NCBI GenBank assembly: GCA_964391765.1
Contig: CAYMNG010000002.1
Coordinates: 6,066-70,065, forward strand
Direction: 5' to 3'
DNA: 64,000 nucleotides
Source: UBA10649 sp964391765
Lineage (GTDB): Bacteria > Actinomycetota > Actinomycetes > S36-B12
Below the pieces are notes generated by a model. The model had not been told where the DNA came from and searched no databases. It saw only the letters and a list, made by a program, of their open reading frames with translations. Of this stretch, positions 58,348 through 64,000 are shown piece after piece. The position numbers and the translations under genes are program-made. Positions within the stretch are counted from its first letter, which is position 1, and each line of letters opens with the position of its first letter.

Positions 58348-59607
58348 CTAGTGCACGCGGAAGGGCGGCAGTCCGGCCCGGTCGAACTCCTGTTGCAGGC
58401 GGGGTCGGTGTCGGTTTGCCTGGCGAAGTTCCGTGATCAAGGCGTCCACGTCTCCCGTGTGATCCGTGCCCGCAGCGATCGCTCGCATGCGGGCGAGTCG
58501 AACGGCTGCTGCGCGGTAACGCTTGGCGTCCGCCTCCACCAGATCGCCACGGGCGAGCTGCTCGAGGACCGGGAGGGTGGCGAGGGCGTCGACTCTCTCG
58601 TACGACTTGGCCAACCTGGCCCACGTGTCTGTGTCTGAGAGTTCCAGATCGTGGGCGAGCTGCCACGCGTTAGGAACTTCGTTGAGCGTGAGCAGGGTGA
58701 ACAGGACGGCATCTCGTGGCATCGAGGCCAGTCGCTCGCTGACCTCGTGCGCGTACTCGGGCCACGCGCCGCCGGCTGCGGCGTGGAGCTGCGCCGCGGT
58801 GCTCGACGTGGGCCACCACCGGAACGCCTGCAGTCTTTCCGGAAGGAGCTCGGCGGGTCGGTGCGCGGCCAGGAGCTCGGCCAGGTAGCCGGCCGCTCGT
58901 TTGGCCTGATGGCCGTCATCGAACTCGGCGGCCTGTCGCGCCCAGTCGATCGCCAGGTCGATCTCGCCGATCTCCTCGAAAGCCTCGGCGGTGTCCTGAA
59001 GCCAGGCGGCAACGCGCCGATCGCGTGCATGGGTGCGGATGATCGCCTCGATGTCGTGATCGAGCACGGCCAAGCGTTGCTCGTTCCAGCCCAGGACGAA
59101 CCACTCGTGGGAGTGAGGGCCGGCCCAGCGGGCGTCCTCGGACGGTCGCGGACCCAGCCTCGCCTCGACCGCCGTGAGTTCCTTCCGGTAGCGGGCGATG
59201 CCGAGTTCGCCGAGGGCTGGCGCGTAGGCCACGGGATCCAGTTCGAAGTAGTCGACGTCGCCGTCGAACTGGAACGCCATCATCCACTTCACCAGGGGCG
59301 CGGCGGGGGCCTGCGCGGCACGTGCGGCGACGGGGTGCAGGGCGAGCAGGCGCCGGCAGGCGTCGCCGATGATGCCGCTGGAGTCATCCGCGCGGGCGAT
59401 GACCTTCATCGCGGACGCGATCGCCTTCGTGGTGACCTTGTAGACCTCCTGGCGGTCCGTCGACGCCATCGACGCCTCGAGGATGTCGACGGCGTCGTGC
59501 ATCTGCGCGCCGTGTGCATTGGATGCGCGTCAGCGATACAGCTCGGCACGTGTCCGGATCAGCGGAAGGACTCGTTCGGCCAGGTCTGTCGATGCCGGCG
59601 AGGTCAT
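58348..59607 (-). pseudogene. DUF6880-like protein gene with in-frame TGA at codon 26
   Basis: From the ATG at 59607, which overlaps the abiEii stop as ATGA, the frame reads 25 residues (ending ...LIRTRAELYR), meets TGA at 59530-59532, and continues open with RASNAHGAQMHDAVDILE to 58348. Readthrough would give about 418 residues of a helical repeat protein of DUF6880 type (QFDGDVDYFELDPVAYAPALG), which is often the C-terminal part of SWIM zinc-finger proteins. The TGA sits where a Trp (TGG) would suit. Restart at the ATG at 59502 could still make 384 residues. It is the third gene of the AbiE operon. Confidence 0.65.
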
Positions 59608-60359
59608 GAGCGGGAGATCCTGCTGAGGAGGAGATCGGTGACCAGTTGCCCAGCGGTGTCGATGTCGTAGTCGCTCGGCCAGGGGTCTATCAGGGGTGCG
59701 ATGTCGGTGCGGAAGGTGGGATCGAGCATCTTCGCCTGCAGGTCAGCGACGGCTCTCTTCGCGGTGAGGCCAGGCGGCGCGTAGGTGGGGAAGGCGTCGA
59801 GGATGTCGTTGGGGTCGAGGTTCAAGTCGGTGAGGGCGAGCCAGAGGTCGAACAGGTCCCGCCCCTTCTTGCGCTGGAACAAGGCCCGGATCTTGGTCGA
59901 GACGAGTTCGGCCGGTGTGAAGGTGACGACGTCTCCTTGACCTGACCACCACGGCGAGTCGACGACATGCGGCATGGAGACCAGTGGCCGCGCGGGTGAG
60001 CGCTCGTGGGTGTTGATCTCCACCTTGATCCGCAGTGTGGTGCCGTCTGCTGCGGCCGTGCGCAGGTAGACCTTGGGGTGCTGGCTGATGCGGGTGGAGA
60101 CGTCGAATCCGAGGCGTTCCCCGAGCGTCGTCACGCCCTTGGTGAGCGGGGCGATCCCGGACGAGGTCGTGCGCACGAAGTCGAGGTCCTCGCTGTAGCG
60201 GCGAGGAGTCGGCAGGTGCAGCTTGTGCAGGCAGGTGCGGAAGTCCGAGTTTTCCTCGTCAATCTTGGAANNNNNNNNNNGCAGGTCCTGTTCGACCTGC
60301 GCCGGGGTAGGCCACGGCGCGCGGGCGCTCCAGGCCGTGACGAAGGCTGCAGGGATCAC
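59604..60359 (-). CDS. AbiEii-type nucleotidyltransferase toxin, with assembly gap and missing motif I
   Basis: After the gap the protein contains CLHKLHLPTPRRYSEDLDFVR, the core of AbiEii toxins, with the S-E-D-L-D metal-binding residues, and ends with FTPAELVSTKIRALFQRKKGRDLFDLWLAL. These enzymes pyrophosphorylate tRNA or other targets and arrest growth on phage infection. The motif expected before CLHKL (R-G-G-T) reads F-R-T here: the two Gly of the nucleotidyltransferase signature are absent. It lies a few codons after ten N, so either the toxin is dead or the junction is wrong. Its GTG overlaps the abiEi stop. Confidence 0.78.
   Translation of the reverse strand: MIPAAFVTAWSARAPWPTPAQVEQDLXXXXSKIDEENSDFRTCLHKLHLPTPRRYSEDLDFVRTTSSGIAPLTKGVTTLGERLGFDVSTRISQHPKVYLRTAAADGTTLRIKVEINTHERSPARPLVSMPHVVDSPWWSGQGDVVTFTPAELVSTKIRALFQRKKGRDLFDLWLALTDLNLDPNDILDAFPTYAPPGLTAKRAVADLQAKMLDPTFRTDIAPLIDPWPSDYDIDTAGQLVTDLLLSRISRS
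60271..60280. other. Scaffold gap (10 N) in the toxin gene
   Basis: Ten N interrupt the N-terminal part of the toxin gene. GCAGGTC pairs with GACCTGC directly to the right of it, so the break again lies next to a hairpin. The length is a placeholder. Confidence 0.95.
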
Positions 60360-61147
60360 AGGTCCGGCTCCACGTCGCTGTTGATGACGATGCCCCAGCG
60401 GGGGTCGGTGACACCCTGGCGTGGGAGCCGGGGGTCGAGCACGACCGCTCGCGGCAATGGCGCCGCTTCCACCATTCGTGCCAGTTCTGCGGTGTCGACG
60501 CTGGCACCCACGACTTCCAACAGATAGCCGAGTCGGCGGAGTGCGGTCGCCGAGTAGGAGGCGGCAAGCGTCGCGAGGTCATTCGCGCTCATCGGGGTCG
60601 CGTCAGCGAGCTCGAACAGCACAGTGGCCACGTTGCTCAGTCCGCCGCCGAGGTCCGGTCGGTCGACGAGATCCACTGCGGTGAGGGCGGGAGTCGATAC
60701 CCATACGTGTCCGGACTCCACGTTGTGACGCTGGCGCGGCACTTGCCCGGCTCGGGCCTGGCGGGTGAAGCGCAGATGCGACCGGCCGAAGGACCGATCC
60801 TCGACGGCGTTGTCCACCGCCACCTGGGTGGCCTGCGGACGTTGATGGGCAGCGCCATGGATCTCCGCCGCTGAGAGCCAGCCGACGTAGTACTCGCGTC
60901 CCAGATGCACCATGAGCGGATCCAGGAACTCCACCGCTGGTGGTGCGCCCCAGGTCCGGTACTTCGGGGGAATTGCTACCCACAAGCCTCGACCGGGACT
61001 GAACAGCCGGCCAGCGCGCACCGCCGCGTTGAGTCGCACTCTCACGTGCTCATCAGGCACGCCAAGGATCTCGGCGGCCTCCCTCGTCGTCACGGCACTG
61101 CGGCCACGCGCCAGAAGCCAATCCGCCAGATCGCCTGCTTTCGGCAC
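60356..61147 (-). CDS. AbiEi-type antitoxin
   Basis: The 263-residue protein has an N-terminal winged helix (LLARGRSAVTTREAAEILGVPDEHVRVRLNAAVRAGRLFSPGRGLWVAIP) and the COG5340-type C-terminal domain (YYVGWLSAAEIHGAAHQRPQATQVAV). AbiEi proteins repress their own operon and counter the AbiEii toxin. The GTG start follows GAGGTGCC. The stop overlaps the toxin start as GTGA. An 11-base inverted repeat lies directly upstream. Confidence 0.85.
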   Translation of the reverse strand: MPKAGDLADWLLARGRSAVTTREAAEILGVPDEHVRVRLNAAVRAGRLFSPGRGLWVAIPPKYRTWGAPPAVEFLDPLMVHLGREYYVGWLSAAEIHGAAHQRPQATQVAVDNAVEDRSFGRSHLRFTRQARAGQVPRQRHNVESGHVWVSTPALTAVDLVDRPDLGGGLSNVATVLFELADATPMSANDLATLAASYSATALRRLGYLLEVVGASVDTAELARMVEAAPLPRAVVLDPRLPRQGVTDPRWGIVINSDVEPDL

Positions 61148-61159
61148 GGCACCTCACTA

Positions 61160-61194
61160 GTGGCTAACGTTATGAGAATCGTTACGTTAGCCAC
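61160..61194. promoter_or_regulatory. Inverted-repeat operator of the AbiE operon
   Basis: GTGGCTAACGT at 61160-61170 is mirrored exactly by ACGTTAGCCAC at 61184-61194, thirteen bases apart. Known AbiEi antitoxins bind inverted repeats in their promoter and repress cooperatively. On the minus strand the right and left arms contain TAACGT-like -10 sequences before the antitoxin start. Confidence 0.72.
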
Positions 61195-61284
61195 AGTGCA
61201 TGTCAAGCGCGGTCATTCGCAGTGGGTGTGAGCGGGCGGGAGCGGTAACGAGCGGGCACCAGCGGGCACCAGCGGGGACGAGAA

Positions 61285-61330
61285 GACTCAGAATCTGGTC
61301 GTCGTCGGTTCGAGCCCGACCCGCCCCACC
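61285..61330 (+). repeat. Right attachment site (attR), copy of the tRNA 3' part
   Basis: This copy repeats 46 bases of the tRNA gene with one change (G instead of T in the anticodon position). It has no tRNA 5' half and is not a gene. Tandem AGCGGGCACC units lie just before it (61253-61275). It marks the right end of a 3.2-kb insert. Confidence 0.88.
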
Positions 61331-61588
61331 CTCGAAAATCGTGGCAGTGCAACGACTTGCAAGAGAGCCGATTCACTACTCAAATGTAGGAGATGGGCTC
61401 TCTTGTGCCCTCTTCGTGGCACGGATCTGGCACGACTTCCCTCACGACCGTGCGTCCGAAATGCGGGTCACGGCACATGGGTGGCACGCCGACGACGACC
61501 GGATTCGGGCTGGCACGTGCAGGCTGCGACCTCAAACGTGTTCGCGTCCTGCAAAGTGTGTTACTGTAAGACAAATGAGGAGGTGACC
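61331..61588. other. Non-coding flank of attR with TGGCAC repeats and a promoter
   Basis: TGGCA(C/G) occurs at least five times (near 61341, 61413, 61426, 61469 and 61510), which may be arm-type integrase sites. Composition is less GC-rich than the chromosome. TTACTGTAA at 61561-61569 lies before the next gene and may be a -10 region or small operator. I see no gene. Confidence 0.45.
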
Positions 61589-62353
61589 ATGGCAACGCTG
61601 ACGATTCGCCTGGACGACGAAGCACGCGATGCACTCGAGGAGCTCGCGCGTACGAATGGGGTGAACCTGAGCTCCTTGCTTCGCGAGCAGGTCGATGTCC
61701 TGCTCGGCCGCGGAGTTCCCATGAAGCGAGCCGACGTGCCCCGTTCGCTGTCGATGGCCGAGCGCTGCCTTCTGGCCCTGCACCACGAGACGCTCGCCAT
61801 TCTGAAGGCGGGCGATGAGCATGAGGCCGAGTATCACGCCAACATGGCAACGGTTCTTCGCGCGGGATACACCGCCGAGTACGAGGATGCCTTCGCAGGC
61901 ATCGACGTGGAGCTGAGCCGAACCGAGTGCCGATTGGTCTGGGACATTCTGGACATGTACCGGGTCCTCGATGCGGCCATTCGCGAGCTTTCCGAGTCCG
62001 AGCGGGCGGAACTCGGGGACGTGGCCATCGGTCGGCTGCGGTTCATGGGTTTCGATCTGAACGATCCGCTCGAGGGACGGATGCTCTTCTACGTTCGGTA
62101 CCTCGTGCAGACGGATCGCTGGACCGAGCTCGCCGAGCGCCTCGACGCAATCGGGGATCGCGGCAACGCTCACCATCGGTGCCTTCCTCGGTACGAGACG
62201 ATGCTGAGCGTGTACACGCCAATCTATGAAGACCGTCTCCGTCGGCGCGGCTTCTCTGTGGACGTCTGGCGCTTCTCCGTCGACGAACTCCGGCAGATCA
62301 TTGACTCCACGGCTCGAGGAGTCACGGCGCCCACCGCAGAGGCTGGCCCGTGA
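61589..62353 (+). CDS. Ribbon-helix-helix plus YfbU-domain protein
   Basis: The 254-residue protein starts with an RHH-type DNA-binding domain (ATLTIRLDDEARDALEELARTNGVNLSSLLREQV) and continues with a YfbU-like domain (LSMAERCLLALHHETLAIL, then CRLVWDILDMYRVLDAAI, MGFDLNDPLEGRMLFYVRYLV and VDELRQIID). YfbU is a small E. coli protein linked to cell death when overproduced. The fusion suggests a regulator or antitoxin-like role in this defence region. GGAGGTGACC precedes the ATG strongly. GC content is lower than elsewhere in the window. Confidence 0.8.
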   Translation: MATLTIRLDDEARDALEELARTNGVNLSSLLREQVDVLLGRGVPMKRADVPRSLSMAERCLLALHHETLAILKAGDEHEAEYHANMATVLRAGYTAEYEDAFAGIDVELSRTECRLVWDILDMYRVLDAAIRELSESERAELGDVAIGRLRFMGFDLNDPLEGRMLFYVRYLVQTDRWTELAERLDAIGDRGNAHHRCLPRYETMLSVYTPIYEDRLRRRGFSVDVWRFSVDELRQIIDSTARGVTAPTAEAGP

Positions 62354-62413
62354 GTCTGTGTCCCTTCGCTCCCGGGCAGTGCAAGTGCAGGTCTGTCCGC
62401 AGTGTCTAGACAC

Positions 62414-62935
62414 ATGTTCGTCGACGAGAGCAAGAGCAACGGGTTTCTCCTCGCCGCAGCGTGCTACTTCTCCCGTGACTTGGATGCAGCCCGCAAGTCT
62501 CTGCGGGACCTTCTTCTCCCTGGCCAGCAGCGTCTGCACTTCAATCATGAAGGCGACGTGAGGCGCCGCACGATCCTCGCGACGCTCATCAGGGACGGCG
62601 CAGAGGCTGTCATCGTTCAGGCTCCGCGAAGGTCAACCGCCGCTGAACAGCGCCGCGCCTGCCTCGAAGGTGTCCTTGAGCATGCGGCGAAGTTGCACGT
62701 CACCCGCCTGCACATCGAGCAGGACGATTCGGTTCTCGCCTTCGACAAGAAGGTCGTCTTCGAGGCAGTCCGCGCCTTAGGTCTGGACCAGTCCTTCTCG
62801 TACGGATGGCTGCGACCCCGCCAGGAGCCGCTTCTCTGGGCCGCCGATGGGTTCGCCTGGGCTTGGGGGCGAGGTGGCCAGTGGCGAAGCCTCGTGGCCG
62901 ATGCCGTCCGTTACGTGGACTTGGATGACCCCTGA
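62414..62935 (+). CDS. Unrecognised protein with DUF3800-like start
   Basis: The 173-residue protein begins MFVDESKSNGFLLAAACYF, which resembles the first strand of DUF3800 proteins (V-D-E-S, an RNase H-like fold), and has a conserved-looking LHFNHEGDVRRR. No other motif is certain. It has no clear ribosome-binding site; a GTG at 62402 within the palindrome GTGTCTAGACAC is an alternative start. It follows the YfbU gene by 60 bases and may be its partner. Confidence 0.5.
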   Translation: MFVDESKSNGFLLAAACYFSRDLDAARKSLRDLLLPGQQRLHFNHEGDVRRRTILATLIRDGAEAVIVQAPRRSTAAEQRRACLEGVLEHAAKLHVTRLHIEQDDSVLAFDKKVVFEAVRALGLDQSFSYGWLRPRQEPLLWAADGFAWAWGRGGQWRSLVADAVRYVDLDDP

Positions 62936-63192
62936 AAGCGCGAAGCCCGGCTCGCCCACCGTCCGGAAGGCTGCCGAGCTCGCTTCTCAGGGCTACTGCC
63001 CTTCGCAGGACAAAGTTACACCGGCCGAGCCGGACAACGCCAGTTGCTCGAGCGATCAGACCGCTCACGGCTCCGAAAGCGATCCAGTGTCCCTCCCCGC
63101 GACGTCAGGGGCTGTCACTACCCTGAGATCGGGCCCGTGGATAACCGTGGATCCGCGCAGATGGCCATGAGGCAGAGACGGGGACTGGGTCG
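62936..63192. other. Intergenic region before hsdM
   Basis: I see no gene here. A direct repeat GTGGATAACC/GTGGATCCGC lies near 63137-63157 and probable promoter sequences for hsdM lie before it (TACCCT near 63119). Composition is typical of the accessory region. Confidence 0.5.
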
Positions 63193-64000
63193 TTGACCAA
63201 GGAGCAGCAGCGGGCCGAGTTGCACCGCACGATCTGGCGGATCGCGAATGACCTGCGCGGCAGCGTTGATGGCTGGGACTTCAAGACCTACGTCCTGGGC
63301 ATGCTGTTCTACCGGTTCATCTCCGAGAACCTCACGGCGTACCTGAACGACCTTGAGCACGAGGCCGGCAACGCGGGCTTCGACTACGCCGCGCTCCCTG
63401 ACAAGGACGCCGAGTTCGGCCGGGCCGAGACAGTCGCGGAGAAGGGCTTCTACATACTGCCCAGCGAGCTCTTCGCGAACGTGCGTCAGCGCGCCCGTGG
63501 CGACGAGTACCTGAACGAGACTCTGGAGCGGATCTTCCGCCACATCGAGGGCTCGGCGGTCGGCGCCGACAGCGAACAGGACCTCAAGGGCCTGTTCGAC
63601 GATCTCGACGTCAACAGCCCCAAGCTCGGTCCGACGGTCGCCAAGCGGAACGAGAAGCTCGTCAAGCTCCTCGACGCCATCGGAGACCTGCCGCTCGGCA
63701 CCTTCGCCGACAACACGATCGACCTGTTCGGCGACGCCTACGAGTACCTGATGCAGATGTACGCCTCCAGTGCGGGCAAGTCTGGTGGCGAGTTCTACAC
63801 CCCGCAGGAGGTCTCCGAACTCCTCGCCCGCATCACCGTCCAGGGCAAGACCGAGGTCAACAAGGTCTACGACCCCGCCTGCGGGTCCGGTTCACTCCTG
63901 CTGAAGTTCGCCAAGGTGCTCGGCAAGGACAACGTCCGACAGGGCTTCTTCGGCCAGGAGATCAACCTGACCACCTACAACCTGTGCCGGATCAACATGT
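63193..64000 (+). CDS. hsdM: Type I restriction-modification methyltransferase HsdM, 3' end outside window
   Basis: The frame is open from the TTG at 63193 to the end of the window (269 codons). It starts MTKEQQRAELHRTIWRIAND, contains the HsdM N-terminal helical domain (GWDFKTYVLGMLFYRFISENLTAYLN) and the SAM-binding motif VYDPACGSGSLLLKFAK, preceded by GGEFYTPQEVSELLARI. With HsdS it methylates adenine to protect host DNA; the HsdS and HsdR genes should lie to the right. The TTG start fits the normal N-terminus; no ATG is near. Confidence 0.93.
   Translation, partial: MTKEQQRAELHRTIWRIANDLRGSVDGWDFKTYVLGMLFYRFISENLTAYLNDLEHEAGNAGFDYAALPDKDAEFGRAETVAEKGFYILPSELFANVRQRARGDEYLNETLERIFRHIEGSAVGADSEQDLKGLFDDLDVNSPKLGPTVAKRNEKLVKLLDAIGDLPLGTFADNTIDLFGDAYEYLMQMYASSAGKSGGEFYTPQEVSELLARITVQGKTEVNKVYDPACGSGSLLLKFAKVLGKDNVRQGFFGQEINLTTYNLCRINM

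Noticed and set aside
61240..61280. CRISPR-like short repeats (AGCGGGCACC)
   Set aside because: Units are ten bases, adjacent and without spacers, so this is a simple tandem repeat.
61285..61330. A second tRNA gene
   Set aside because: Only the 3' half is present; acceptor 5' strand and D arm are absent, so it is an attachment-site copy.

Overview
The window is about 64 kb of very GC-rich DNA with short intergenic gaps, many GTG starts, frequent ATGA/GTGA stop-start overlaps and -10 hexamers (TANNNT) sitting six bases in front of start codons. Together with an FO synthase for coenzyme F420, a WhiB1-type regulator, a SigR/RsrA pair, a SigF/RsbW pair, a fused urease gamma-beta subunit and a relative of a mycothiol-dependent reductase, this points firmly to an actinobacterium. 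I cannot name the genus. Three runs of exactly ten N mark scaffold joins of unknown length; each lies inside a gene.

Layout. 1-5.7 kb: a LemA/DUF2207 pair, a dehydrogenase divergent from a hydrolase, an LCIB-like carbonic-anhydrase candidate and a membrane diguanylate cyclase. 5.7-6.2 kb: the only long gene-free stretch, with a CRP-like site and a structured leader before a secreted lysozyme-fold protein. 7-16 kb: exonuclease III, fbiC, a P450, a CBS protein, HisN-like phosphatase, rsgA and aroA. 16-20.8 kb: Tat-secreted DyP peroxidase, PCu(A)C copper chaperone, membrane proteins and an SRAP protein. 20.8-28.3 kb: sigR-rsrA with a textbook SigR promoter, a biotinyl protein, a divergent urease without accessory genes, whiB1 with CRP-like sites, a lipid kinase, and the SigF operon. 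28-36.9 kb: Nei glycosylase, glutamate decarboxylase, methyltransferases, a PLP enzyme and small stress-type proteins. 36.9-48.5 kb: two SbcCD-like nuclease/ATPase pairs flanking an extradiol ring-cleavage operon and an MFS exporter.

48.6-56.8 kb is the most unusual block: a co-directional, mostly overlapping run of glycosyltransferases, a WbdD-like degenerate methyltransferase/kinase fusion, a PqqD-domain protein with an extra peptide-like tail, an HPr-kinase-like P-loop protein, a family-5-type nucleotidyltransferase and an ABC-2 polysaccharide-export permease lacking its ATPase. It looks like a surface-polysaccharide pathway in which chain capping and a PqqD-carried peptide tag meet. A thioredoxin with its own SigR-type promoter follows.

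58.1-64 kb is accessory. A CAT-anticodon tRNA has its 3' part duplicated 3.2 kb downstream; between the two copies lie an AbiE toxin-antitoxin operon with an inverted-repeat operator, and a DUF6880 gene carrying an in-frame TGA. Beyond the second copy come an RHH-YfbU protein, an unrecognised protein and the start of a type I restriction-modification hsdM gene that runs off the window, so this is the edge of a defence island.
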